Below are positions 1 through 7,845 of a DNA stretch of 64,000 nucleotides, in pieces. The stretch covers positions 2,790,001 to 2,854,000 of the forward strand of contig NZ_QBDT01000001.1 of assembly GCF_004124325.1 (NCBI RefSeq). The letters run 5' to 3'. The stretch comes from Streptomyces sp. L2 (GTDB taxonomy: Bacteria; Actinomycetota; Actinomycetes; Streptomycetales; Streptomycetaceae). The translations under genes and the position numbers were made by a program. Under the pieces are notes generated by a model that made no database searches, was not told where the DNA came from, and saw nothing but the letters and a program-made list of their open reading frames with translations. The first letter of the stretch is position 1. Each line of letters opens with the position of its first letter.

Positions 1-446
1 TTCAGGTCGCGGTGCACGATGCCGGCGCCGTGCACGACCTGGAGGGCCTCGGCCACGCCCGCGGTGAGCAGCAGGACGGTCGCGGCGGGCATCGCCCCGT
101 GTTCGGCGACGGCCGCGGCGAGGGTCGGGCCGGAGACGTAGGCGGTCGCGAGCCAGGGGTGCGCTCCGTCGGTGTCGCTGTCGATCACCGGGGCGGTGTA
201 GAGGCCCTGGACGCGTTCGGCGGCGCGCACCTCCTGGGCGAACCGCCGCCGGAACTCGGGGTCTTCGGCGAACTCGGGCCGGATCACCTTGATGGCGACG
301 GCGCGTCCGCCGGGCGTGTGCGACAGGTACACATTGCCCATGCCGCCGGCGCCGAGCCGGGCGGCGAGCCGGTACCCGCCGATCGTCTTCGGGTCGTCCT
401 CGGCCAGTGTCTGGAAAACCCCGTGGGCCATGCCCTCGCCGTTCAT
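1..446 (-). CDS. Serine/threonine protein kinase, N-terminal part, cut by window edge
   Basis: Only about 148 N-terminal residues lie in the window. They form the N-lobe of a Hanks-type kinase: glycine-rich loop GAGGMG (residues 32-37), the ATP-anchoring lysine in AVAIKV (K53), and at the very edge the catalytic loop IVHRDL. The ATG at 446 is preceded by GGGGGAACG as ribosome binding site. A TAAGAT -10 box at 484-489 suggests its own promoter with a leader of about 30 bases, so it need not be co-transcribed with the glycopolymer genes upstream. Whether membrane or sensor domains follow cannot be seen. Targets are unknown. Confidence 0.9.
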   Translation of the reverse strand, partial: MNGEGMAHGVFQTLAEDDPKTIGGYRLAARLGAGGMGNVYLSHTPGGRAVAIKVIRPEFAEDPEFRRRFAQEVRAAERVQGLYTAPVIDSDTDGAHPWLATAYVSGPTLAAAVAEHGAMPAATVLLLTAGVAEALQVVHGAGIVHRDL

Positions 447-483
447 CGTTCCCCCGTCACGCAAACTGGTCAGCGGCGCACGG

Positions 484-489
484 ATCTTA
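484..489 (-). promoter_or_regulatory. -10 box of the kinase gene
   Basis: The minus strand reads TAAGAT here, matching the Streptomyces TANNNT -10 consensus, about 38 bases before the kinase ATG. No clear -35 box is visible. Confidence 0.4.
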
Positions 490-522
490 GCGTGACCGGA
501 CACCGCTCGGCCCGGTCCTCGG

Positions 523-1644
523 CTATGCGGGCGCGACCGTCGCCAAACGGTGCACGTCCCGTGCCGTCCCCGTGACTGAGGACAGGAATCCGTGGGCGCG
601 GGGTGAGGCGGTCCGGGTCAGCCAGGCGGGGTCGATGTCGCAGACGGCGACGCGGACTCCGGTGCCGGTCAGGGCGAGGGGCAGGGTGTGGACGACGGTG
701 GAGGGGAAGCTGAGGACGGTACGGCCGATGGGGCCGCGGCGGGCGATGAGTTCGAGGGGCAGGTCGGGGCGGACGATCTCCAGTCCCGTCCGCCCGGCCA
801 GTCGGTGCAGTTTGTCGGTGCTCTCGCGGCGGTGGGCGAAGTAGCGGGTGGCACCGTGGGTTTGGGCGAGCGTGCGGACCGCGTCCAGGTAGGCGCCGTC
901 GTCGACCACGCCGGTCTCCACCAGTGAGGTGCCCACGAGGTCCGCGCCCTTGGTGATGCGAGGTGGGCCGAAGCGGGCGCGGGTCCAGGCGAAGTCGTTG
1001 GCGGTGAGGGTGACACCGTCCGGGGCCCGGTTCACCGGCATCGAGGAGAACACCTCGACCCGGCGGCCCCCGGCCGGGGTGAGGCGGCGGCGGGCGGCCG
1101 CGGAGACCGGGGCGAACAGCAGGTCGCGGGGGCCGGGGCGGCCGCCCTTGCGGTGCCAGCGCACCAGCCGTTCGCCGTGCGCGAGTTGGGCGACGAACTC
1201 CATGGTGGCGGTGCCGTCGTCGACGACGACCAGGTCGCGGGCCCGGGTGATGGTCAGCAGCAGTTGCACGTAGCGGGAGAAGGGGTCACCCATGACGACC
1301 CGGCCGGCGCGGCGCAGCCGGCCGGCCAGGCCGCCGATGGTGTGGAAGGGGGCGGTGGTGCCGCCCCGCGCCTCCTCCCAGCACACCCGGTGCCCCTCGT
1401 CCCGGGCCAGGTCGGCCATGCGGCGCAGCTGGCCGCGGGTCATGGGGTCGGTGGGGGCGAGGACGACGACGGTGAGATCCGCGCCGGCCGGGGCGTGGGT
1501 GCGGGCGTCGGCGTCGCCCTGGCCGTGCACGTGCGCCCACTCCAGTACGTTCAGCAGTTGTACCGGGCTCTCCACGAAGGCGAGCGTGTGGCCGGGTTCG
1601 TCCGGCTCGCCGGGGTGGCCGGTCTGGCCGGCGCGGGGTCTCAT
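523..1644 (-). CDS. Polysialyltransferase-like glycosyltransferase
   Basis: A 373-residue protein resembling bacterial polysialyltransferases (POLYST family). Motifs visible: an acidic DDG in VVVDDGTATM (residues 142-144), an AHRRES segment where the family has an HP motif, and a Ser/Thr pair in SFPSTVVHT near residue 320. Such enzymes move nonulosonic acid from a CMP donor to a growing chain at the inner membrane face. The frame stays open upstream into neuB, but this start (ATG 1644, 35 bases after the neuB stop) keeps the genes separate and begins just before the first conserved strand (HTLAFVESPVQL). It is the last gene of the minus-strand arm DUF6716-like - neuA - neuB - this gene. Acceptor and linkage are unknown. 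Confidence 0.75.
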   Translation of the reverse strand: MRPRAGQTGHPGEPDEPGHTLAFVESPVQLLNVLEWAHVHGQGDADARTHAPAGADLTVVVLAPTDPMTRGQLRRMADLARDEGHRVCWEEARGGTTAPFHTIGGLAGRLRRAGRVVMGDPFSRYVQLLLTITRARDLVVVDDGTATMEFVAQLAHGERLVRWHRKGGRPGPRDLLFAPVSAAARRRLTPAGGRRVEVFSSMPVNRAPDGVTLTANDFAWTRARFGPPRITKGADLVGTSLVETGVVDDGAYLDAVRTLAQTHGATRYFAHRRESTDKLHRLAGRTGLEIVRPDLPLELIARRGPIGRTVLSFPSTVVHTLPLALTGTGVRVAVCDIDPAWLTRTASPRAHGFLSSVTGTARDVHRLATVAPA

Positions 1645-1679
1645 CGTCGTAGGACCGTCCCGTGATCGGTGGACCGGTG

Positions 1680-2618
1680 TCAGACCGCGACCGGTTCGCC
1701 CGCCGCCGCCGCGATCTCCGCCTCGGCGACGACGCCGGTGACGCGGCGCAGCTTCTTCATGGGGCCGCGCTCGGAGTCGTAGACCTTCTTGACGCCGTCG
1801 CCGAGGGAGGCCTCGATGGTGCGGATGTCGCGGACCAGGCGGGTCAGGCCCTGCGGTTCGACGGAGGCGGCCTGGTCGGAGCCCCACATGGCGCGGTCGA
1901 GCGTGATGTGCCGCTCGACGAAGGCGGCGCCGAGGGCGACGGCGGCCAGGGTGGTCTGCAGGCCGGTCTCGTGCCCGGAGTAGCCGATCGGGACGTTCGG
2001 GTACTCGGCCTGGAGGGTGTTGATGACCCGCAGGTTCAGCTCGTCGGCCTTCGCCGGGTACGTCGACGTGGCGTGGCAGAGCAGGATGTTGTCGCTGCCG
2101 AGGACCTCGACGGCGTGCCGGATCTGGCGCGGGGTGGACATGCCGGTGGAGAGGATGACGGTGCGGCCGGTGGCCCGCAGGGCGCGCAGGAGTTCGTCGT
2201 CGGTGAGGGACGCGGAGGCGACCTTGTGGGCGGGGACGTCGAACTTCTCCAGGAAGGCGACGGCCTCGGTGTCCCACGGGGAGGCGAACCAGTCGATGCC
2301 CTTGGTGCGGCAGTAGTCGTCGACGGCGCGGTACTCGTCCTCGCCGAACTCCACACGGTGGCGGTAGTCGATGTAGGTCATCCGGCCCCAGGGGGTGTCG
2401 CGTTCGATGTCCCACTGGTCGCGCGGGGTGCAGATCTCGGGCGTGCGCTTCTGGAACTTCACGGCGTCGCAGCCGGCCTCGGCGGCGGCGTCGATCAGCC
2501 GGAACGCGTTCTCCAGGTCGCCGTTGTGGTTGATGCCGATCTCACCGGTGACGTAGACGGGACGGCCGGGGCCGGCCTCACGCGAACCGAGGGTGCGGAT
2601 ACGGGAGTTGGTGCTCAT
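1680..2618 (-). CDS. neuB: N-acylneuraminate/Kdn-type nonulosonic acid synthase, SAF-less
   Basis: NeuB family enzymes condense phosphoenolpyruvate with a hexose or N-acyl-hexosamine to give a nine-carbon ulosonic acid. This 312-residue protein shows the TIM-barrel landmarks GEIGINHNGD, DAVKFQKR, ASASLTDDELL, ILSTGMST, CHATSTYPAK, IGYSGHE and ERHITLDRAMWGSDQ. Family members usually run to about 340-350 residues with a C-terminal SAF (antifreeze-like) domain; here the chain stops shortly after MKKLRRVTGVV, so that domain is missing. The start is the ATG at 2618, 12 bases after AAGGA and 14 bases beyond the neuA stop, so the two genes are probably coupled. The context suggests a cell-wall polymer precursor, plausibly Kdn. 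Confidence 0.9.
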   Translation of the reverse strand: MSTNSRIRTLGSREAGPGRPVYVTGEIGINHNGDLENAFRLIDAAAEAGCDAVKFQKRTPEICTPRDQWDIERDTPWGRMTYIDYRHRVEFGEDEYRAVDDYCRTKGIDWFASPWDTEAVAFLEKFDVPAHKVASASLTDDELLRALRATGRTVILSTGMSTPRQIRHAVEVLGSDNILLCHATSTYPAKADELNLRVINTLQAEYPNVPIGYSGHETGLQTTLAAVALGAAFVERHITLDRAMWGSDQAASVEPQGLTRLVRDIRTIEASLGDGVKKVYDSERGPMKKLRRVTGVVAEAEIAAAAGEPVAV

Positions 2619-2632
2619 GAATCCGGGTGTCC

Positions 2633-3907
2633 TTACTTGACCGAGGTGGGGAGTGGTTCGAGGGAGGGTTCGGGAGAGAGGGAGAGGTCGAGGGTGGGGC
2701 CGAGGAGCCAGCCGGCGATCTCCCGGACGGCGCCGGCGCCGCCGGGTGCGGTGGTGACGGCGCGTGCGGCGCCGCGTACGGCGTCGTGGGCGCTGCCGAC
2801 CGCGACGGGCCAGCCGACGAGGGCGAGGCAGGGGAGGTCGTTGACGTCGTTCCCGGCGTAGAGCACGCGCTCGGGCGCGATGCCCTGTTCGTCGCACCAC
2901 CGCTTCAGCGCGAGGTCCTTGCGGTCGACGCCGTGCAGCACGGGCAGCCCCAGCTTGCGGGCGCGGGCGGCGACGACCGGGTTCTGTTCTGTGGACAGGA
3001 TCAGTAGCCTCAGGCCGCTCCTGCGGAGCGCGGCGATGCCGAGTCCGTCGCCGCGGTGCACGGAGACGAACTCCCGTCCGTCGGAGTCGATCAGCACCCG
3101 GTCGTCGGTCTGGGTGCCGTCGAAGTCGAGGACGACGGCGTCGATGTCGTCGTGGGTGGGCAGCGCGCCGGGCCGGACCGTGTCGAACAGCGGGGCGAGG
3201 GCGCGGGCGCGGGCCAGGTCGTGCGGGTCGTCGATCTCCAGGACCCGGGCGGGGTCGGTGCGGACGAGTTCGGTGCGGCCGAAGAAGCGGTGGCCGTGCG
3301 CACGGAAGCCGGCCGCGTCCATCGCGTAGGCGGCGCCGGTCTCCAGCAGGTCCTGCGGGCGGTCCTGGCGGCGGGGCCGGTGGGCCTTGTCGTGGTTGAC
3401 CCCGTGTCCCCCGTGTCCCCCGTGTCCGCCGTCCTCCTGGTCCTCCTCGTCCCGCCAGAGGAAGCCGTGGAAGGGGGCGACGGTGACGGCGGTGTCGGCG
3501 CCGTTCTCGACGACGGCCGCCGCGACCGCGTCGACGTCCTCGCGGACCAGGAACGGGCTGGTGCACTGCACGAGCAGCACGACGTCGACGGCCGCGCCGT
3601 GCAGCGCCTCGTGGGCGTCCATGGCGTGCCGGACGGCCGTCTCGGAGGTGGCGGTGTCGCCGGCGAGGGCGGCCGGCCGGGTGACGATCTCGGCGCCGGC
3701 CTGCCGGGCTGCGGCCGCGATGGCCTGGTCGTCGGTGGAGACGACGACGTCGGTGACCAGCCGCGCGGCCCGGCACTCGCGCACCGCCCGCGCCACGAGC
3801 GGCACTCCGCCGACGGGGGCGAGGTTCTTGGCGGGCACGCCCTTGGAGCCGCCGCGGGCGGGGATGACGACGAGGACGCGGCGCACCCCCGGGGGTGTCG
3901 ATGACAT
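2633..3907 (-). CDS. neuA: Acylneuraminate cytidylyltransferase fused to KdsC-like HAD phosphatase
   Basis: A 424-residue two-domain protein. Residues 1 to about 235 are a CMP-nonulosonate synthetase with the nucleotide loop PARGGSKGVPAKN, STDDQ, and QCTSPF. The C-terminal part (about 245-390) is a KdsC-type HAD domain with VVLDFDGTQTDD, ILSTEQ, and GNDVNDLP, expected to dephosphorylate the nonulosonic acid 9-phosphate before activation. A low-complexity insert GGHGGHGGHG, made by three 9-base DNA repeats near 3402-3432, interrupts the first domain after FLWRDEED. I chose the ATG at 3907 because AAGGAG sits 8 bases before it; an in-frame start 13 codons upstream lacks this. Second gene of its arm, 35 bases after the upstream stop. 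Confidence 0.88.
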   Translation of the reverse strand: MSSTPPGVRRVLVVIPARGGSKGVPAKNLAPVGGVPLVARAVRECRAARLVTDVVVSTDDQAIAAAARQAGAEIVTRPAALAGDTATSETAVRHAMDAHEALHGAAVDVVLLVQCTSPFLVREDVDAVAAAVVENGADTAVTVAPFHGFLWRDEEDQEDGGHGGHGGHGVNHDKAHRPRRQDRPQDLLETGAAYAMDAAGFRAHGHRFFGRTELVRTDPARVLEIDDPHDLARARALAPLFDTVRPGALPTHDDIDAVVLDFDGTQTDDRVLIDSDGREFVSVHRGDGLGIAALRRSGLRLLILSTEQNPVVAARARKLGLPVLHGVDRKDLALKRWCDEQGIAPERVLYAGNDVNDLPCLALVGWPVAVGSAHDAVRGAARAVTTAPGGAGAVREIAGWLLGPTLDLSLSPEPSLEPLPTSVK

Positions 3908-3942
3908 GGCTGGGACTCCTTCGGGTGAGGCGCTCGCGGTGT

Positions 3943-5253
3943 TCACAGCTCGCCCATCCGCCGGATCACGGGGGCCACGCGCTGGACACCGTGCCGGTAG
4001 GCACCGCGGGCGGCGCGGCGGACGACCTGGCGGACCGGCCCGGGGGCCCGGTCGGGGGCGGGGGCGCCGGGCAGCGGGGCGCCGTCGGGGCCGAGGTGGT
4101 GGCGGGCGAGGATGCCGGGCAGATAGCCGGGCGCGGTGTCGGGGGTGTAGTAGGGGGTCAGGGGCGGCAGGCCGCCGGGGCTGCCGAGCAGGGCGGCGAT
4201 GCGGGCGCGGGCGGTGTCGAAGGCCGTGTCGTAGCGGCCGTCGGCGGCGACGCCCTGCCGGGCCAGCCAGCCGGGGTCGGGCCGCGGGCGGTGTCCGGCG
4301 TCGAGCTGGTTCCAGGAGACGAGGCAGCCGGAGCCGGTGAAGTGGTGGTTGCCGAGCGCCTCGCGCACCCCGAGGTCGGTCAGCACGGCGGTCGGGACGC
4401 GCCGGTGCAGGGCCTCCAGGGCGGCCGTGGAGCTGACGGTGACCAGCAGGTCGGTCCGGTCCAGCACCTCGCCCATGTGGCCGTACACGAGCCGGAGGTT
4501 GGCCGGCAGCTCCCGGCCCCGCACCAGCTTCTGGTACGGCAACTCCTCGATGTGCGTGGTGTGTTCACCGGGCCGGGAGCGCAGTTTGAGCAGCACCTCG
4601 CGCCCGGGGTGCCGGCGGGCGTGCCCGATGAGCCGGTCGAGGAGGTAGGTACGGTCCCGGCGGCTGTCCGGTACGGAGGGCTGGGCGGCGAACACCACCG
4701 TGTACGGCTCGTGTTCACCGCCGTACGGCTGTCCGCCGAGGAACGGCAGCGCGACCTCGGTCACCGCGCCCGCGTCGGCGCCCACCCCCTCGTACACGGC
4801 CCGGAAACGCTCGGCGTCCTGGCGGGAGTTGGCGAGGACGAGGTCGGCGCCGTGCCGCAGCAGCAGCCCGTCGGCGAGCTTCTCGTAGACGACGCCGACG
4901 TAGCCGGTGACGACGACGGGCCGCCGCCCGGAACCCCAGGCGGCCCGCAGGCCGTGCAGCATCGCCTGGACGCCGCCGCCGACGAGCGCGAGGACGAGGA
5001 CGTCGTACGGCGTCTCGCTCATCGCCCGCAGGAACTCGGCGCCGGTGACCTCGCGGAGGGAGTCCGCGTGGACGCCGACTTCGGTGAGCTGGCGGGCTGT
5101 CGGGGTGGCACGGCCGCGCAGGAGGTAGCCGTCGAGCCGGAATCCGCCGCCGGAGGGGGTGACGCGCTGCGCGGTGAGCGCGCCCCATTTCCACCGGGTG
5201 TCGGAATCCGCGAGGACGGCGACCCGCAGGGCCTTCGTTGCACTTGCTGGCAC
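3943..5253 (-). CDS. Putative glycosyltransferase, DUF6716-like
   Basis: A 436-residue protein resembling Streptomyces proteins annotated as DUF6716 putative glycosyltransferases. It starts with a Rossmann-like strand (ALRVAVLADSDTRWKWG) and has a second nucleotide-sugar-like half containing YTVVFAAQPSVPDSRRDR, LLKLRSRPGEH, and VTVSSTAALEAL. No signal peptide is seen, so it probably acts on the cytoplasmic face. It is the first gene of the minus arm. The start is the GTG at 5253: there is no Shine-Dalgarno, but a TAGCGT box lies exactly 7 bases before it, the geometry of a leaderless transcript. A TTG further upstream (5292) would place that promoter inside the gene. Donor and acceptor are not predictable. 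Confidence 0.75.
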   Translation of the reverse strand: MPASATKALRVAVLADSDTRWKWGALTAQRVTPSGGGFRLDGYLLRGRATPTARQLTEVGVHADSLREVTGAEFLRAMSETPYDVLVLALVGGGVQAMLHGLRAAWGSGRRPVVVTGYVGVVYEKLADGLLLRHGADLVLANSRQDAERFRAVYEGVGADAGAVTEVALPFLGGQPYGGEHEPYTVVFAAQPSVPDSRRDRTYLLDRLIGHARRHPGREVLLKLRSRPGEHTTHIEELPYQKLVRGRELPANLRLVYGHMGEVLDRTDLLVTVSSTAALEALHRRVPTAVLTDLGVREALGNHHFTGSGCLVSWNQLDAGHRPRPDPGWLARQGVAADGRYDTAFDTARARIAALLGSPGGLPPLTPYYTPDTAPGYLPGILARHHLGPDGAPLPGAPAPDRAPGPVRQVVRRAARGAYRHGVQRVAPVIRRMGEL

Positions 5254-5260
5254 GCCGAAG

Positions 5261-5266
5261 ACGCTA
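5261..5266 (-). promoter_or_regulatory. -10 box for a leaderless transcript of the DUF6716-like gene
   Basis: The minus strand reads TAGCGT, followed by 7 bases (CTTCGGC) and the GTG start at 5253. It mirrors the opposite-strand arrangement at 5440-5445. Confidence 0.5.
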
Positions 5267-5439
5267 GGAAGGCATTTCGTTGTTCCGCCCAACCCGAAAG
5301 CAACAAACGGTTAACAGCACGCCGCCGAATGGCGAATCGGGCCTCGACGGCCGCCGGAAAAGGCCCGGTTCACAGGTTCGCCACGCGTCATTCACCCAAC
5401 GTCAAGGCGGCCGTCAGGGCGAATGACGGGGCCCCGTCC

Positions 5440-5445
5440 TAACGT
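5440..5445 (+). promoter_or_regulatory. -10 box for a leaderless transcript of the family 2 glycosyltransferase
   Basis: TAACGT followed by 7 bases (CCCCCAC) and the GTG at 5453, with no Shine-Dalgarno before that GTG. Both divergent boxes share the core CCTARCGT. Confidence 0.5.
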
Positions 5446-5452
5446 CCCCCAC

Positions 5453-6469
5453 GTGGTCAAGCTCTCCGTCATCGTGCCGTTCTACAACGTGCGGCAATAC
5501 GCGCCCGACACCCTCAGGAGCCTTGGTGCCAACGCACGTGAGGATTTCGAATTCATTCTCGTCGACGACTGTTCCCGCGACGGGACGGCCGAGATCCTGG
5601 CGCGCGCGGAACGCGAACTGCCGGGCGCGGTGCTCGTCCGGCACGAGCGCAACGGCGGGCTGGCGACGGCCCGCAACACGGGCATCGACCGGGCGCGCGG
5701 CGAGTTCCTGACCTTCCTGGACGGCGACGACTGGCTCACCCCCGGCTACTACCCGCGGCTCGTCGCCGCCGCCGAGGAACTGGGCTGCGACTTCCTGCGG
5801 ACCGACCACGTGCAGTGCACCGCGCGCGCCCGCACGGTGCACCGGGTGCCGGTCGGCCGGCGGAACGTGGTGACGGACCCGCGCGCGGCGATCCTGCCGG
5901 CCGACCGGTCGACGTCCGTGGACTACGCCTACGCCTGGGCGGGCGTCTACCACCGCCGGCTGGTGGACAGGGGGCTACTGCACTTCACCGACGGGCTGCG
6001 CACGGCCGAGGACCGGCCGTGGATCTGGCGGCTGCACCGCCAGGCTGAGTCCTTCGCCGCGGTCGGCCTGCTCGGGGTGTTCTACCGGCGTGGCGTCGCC
6101 TCGTCGCTCACGCAGATCGGCGATGTACGCCAACTCGACTTCATCCGCGCCTTCGACCAGGTGATCGCGGAGACGGCCGGGGACCCGCGGGCGGACGTCC
6201 TGCTGCCGAAGGCCGTGCGCACCTACTGCGCCATCATCTCCCACCACCTCGGGTCCATCGAGAGGTTCGAGCCGGCGGTGGCGAGGCAGCTGAGGTCCCT
6301 GAGTGCCGCGGCGCTGCGGAACATGCCGCAGGACGTGCTGGACGAGGCGCTGGACTCCATGGACGTGCAGCGGGCCACGCGGCTGCGCCGGCTGCGCCGC
6401 CGCCCCGCCCCCGCCTACAACTCCAACTCCGGCTCCGGTCCCACCGCTTCCTCGGGAGCCGCCGCGTGA
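5453..6469 (+). CDS. Family 2 glycosyltransferase
   Basis: A 338-residue GT-A enzyme. Landmarks: N-terminal strand LSVIVPFYNV, VDDCSRDGT, NGGLATARNTG, and the metal- and UDP-sugar-binding segment FLDGDDW. The C-terminal region from about residue 200 is helical and ends in a basic then Ser/Gly-rich tail, which may sit at the membrane. It probably adds a neutral sugar or primes the polymer made by the neighbouring nonulosonate genes. The start is taken as the GTG at 5453 behind the leaderless promoter; an ATG 30 bases upstream would begin before the -10 box. The stop overlaps the start of the next gene by 4 bases (GTGA), so the two are coupled. Confidence 0.85.
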   Translation: MVKLSVIVPFYNVRQYAPDTLRSLGANAREDFEFILVDDCSRDGTAEILARAERELPGAVLVRHERNGGLATARNTGIDRARGEFLTFLDGDDWLTPGYYPRLVAAAEELGCDFLRTDHVQCTARARTVHRVPVGRRNVVTDPRAAILPADRSTSVDYAYAWAGVYHRRLVDRGLLHFTDGLRTAEDRPWIWRLHRQAESFAAVGLLGVFYRRGVASSLTQIGDVRQLDFIRAFDQVIAETAGDPRADVLLPKAVRTYCAIISHHLGSIERFEPAVARQLRSLSAAALRNMPQDVLDEALDSMDVQRATRLRRLRRRPAPAYNSNSGSGPTASSGAAA

Positions 6470-7800
6470 CCACTCAGATCTTCCAGGCATCGACGCTGTA
6501 CGGCACGGCCACGCTCGCCGCCGCCCTCGACTCCGGCTGCTTCGGTCCCGCCGACCGCCGCGTCCTGCTGCTCTGCAACAACGCGGCCACCCCTGAGACC
6601 ACGCCCGGCCCGGACCGGATGCCCGGCTTCGAGCTGCTGCGCGAGCGCTTCGACGACGTGCTGTCGTACAACGAGGCGATCTTCCCCTTCCACCCGGGCG
6701 GCTGGGCACCCCGGGCGGACGACCTGCCGCTCTGGGAGCGCTATCTGCGCCACGAGTGGCGGCTCGGCGACGACGACGTCGAACTGGCGGTGGAGTCGAT
6801 CCAGGTCAACCCGTCGCTCGCGCTCGCCCAGATCTTCACCGGCTGCCCGCTCACCGTCTACGCGGACGGCCTGATGAGCTACGGGCCCACCCGCAACAAG
6901 ATCGACCCGCTGGTCGGCACCCGGGTGGACCGCGTCCTGCACCTGGACCTGGTGCCGGGCCTGGAGCCGCTGCTGCTCACCGAGTTCGGCGTGCCCGCCG
7001 AGGTCGTGCCGTCGGCCGCCTTCACCAAGGTGCTGGCCGGACTCGCGCCGCTCGGCGCGGGCGTCCCCGAGGTGGCGGAGCCCGCGCTGCTGCTCGGCCA
7101 GTACCTGTCGGCGCTGGGCATCCTCACCGCCGAGCAGGAGGAGGACCTGCACGTGCGGATGCTGAGGGGCGCCCACCGGCTCGGGCACGACAAGGTCGTC
7201 TTCGCACCGCATCCCACGGCACCCGCACGCTTCACCCGCACCCTGGAGGCCGAGGCGGACACGCTGGGGGTGGACCTGACGGTGCCGGCCACCCCGGTCC
7301 TCGCGGAGGTGCTGTACCAGCGGCTGCGTCCCGCCCTGGTCGTCGGCTGCTTCTCCACCGCCCTGTTCACCGCCCGCGCGCTGTACGGCCTGCCCGTCGC
7401 CCGGACCGGCACCGGCCTGCTGCTGGAGCGGCTGACGCCGTTCGAGAACAGCAACCGGATACCGGTCACCGTGGTCGACGCGCTGCTGCCCGATCTGGCG
7501 GACCCGGCCGCGGTCACCGAGCAGCGGCAGGGCATGGACGTGGCGGCGCTGGGCGCGCTGGTGCGCGCGGTGGGCTTCGCGATGCAGCCGAAGATCCTTC
7601 CGGAGCTGCGCCCGGAGACGGAGGCGTTCCTGTCCGCGCGCCCGGACGACTCGGCGCTGCGCTATTTCAAGCGCAGGCGGCTGACGTCACTGGCCCTGCC
7701 CGGCGGGGTCCCGGCACCGCTGGGCTTCATCCCGCGCAACCCCACCCTGCGCCGCGTCGCGCGGCGGGCCAGGGCGTTGCACCGGGCCGTGCGGCGCTGA
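6466..7800 (+). CDS. Polysialyltransferase-like glycosyltransferase
   Basis: A 444-residue relative of bacterial alpha-2,8-polysialyltransferases (POLYST family). It retains the expected motif order: ADG in TVYADGLMSYG (residues 133-135, standing in for the acidic D/E-D/E-G), HP in VVFAPHPTAP (about 244), and a Ser/Thr pair in GCFSTALF (about 297). It ends in a strongly basic tail (RRVARRARALHRAVRR) that could bind the membrane surface. It is coupled to the preceding family 2 enzyme. Together with the homologue at 523-1644 it would build the nonulosonic acid chain. The two proteins are too different for simple recent duplicates. Confidence 0.8.
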   Translation: MTTQIFQASTLYGTATLAAALDSGCFGPADRRVLLLCNNAATPETTPGPDRMPGFELLRERFDDVLSYNEAIFPFHPGGWAPRADDLPLWERYLRHEWRLGDDDVELAVESIQVNPSLALAQIFTGCPLTVYADGLMSYGPTRNKIDPLVGTRVDRVLHLDLVPGLEPLLLTEFGVPAEVVPSAAFTKVLAGLAPLGAGVPEVAEPALLLGQYLSALGILTAEQEEDLHVRMLRGAHRLGHDKVVFAPHPTAPARFTRTLEAEADTLGVDLTVPATPVLAEVLYQRLRPALVVGCFSTALFTARALYGLPVARTGTGLLLERLTPFENSNRIPVTVVDALLPDLADPAAVTEQRQGMDVAALGALVRAVGFAMQPKILPELRPETEAFLSARPDDSALRYFKRRRLTSLALPGGVPAPLGFIPRNPTLRRVARRARALHRAVRR

Positions 7801-7845
7801 GCCGGACTTTCCCCGAGACCAAGCCTTTTCGTGAGGGGTACCACC

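Noticed and set aside
3895..5442. Long plus-strand frame opposite neuA and the DUF6716-like gene
   Set aside because: Gly/Val/Ala-rich antisense composition with no domain; typical high-GC shadow of the real minus-strand genes.
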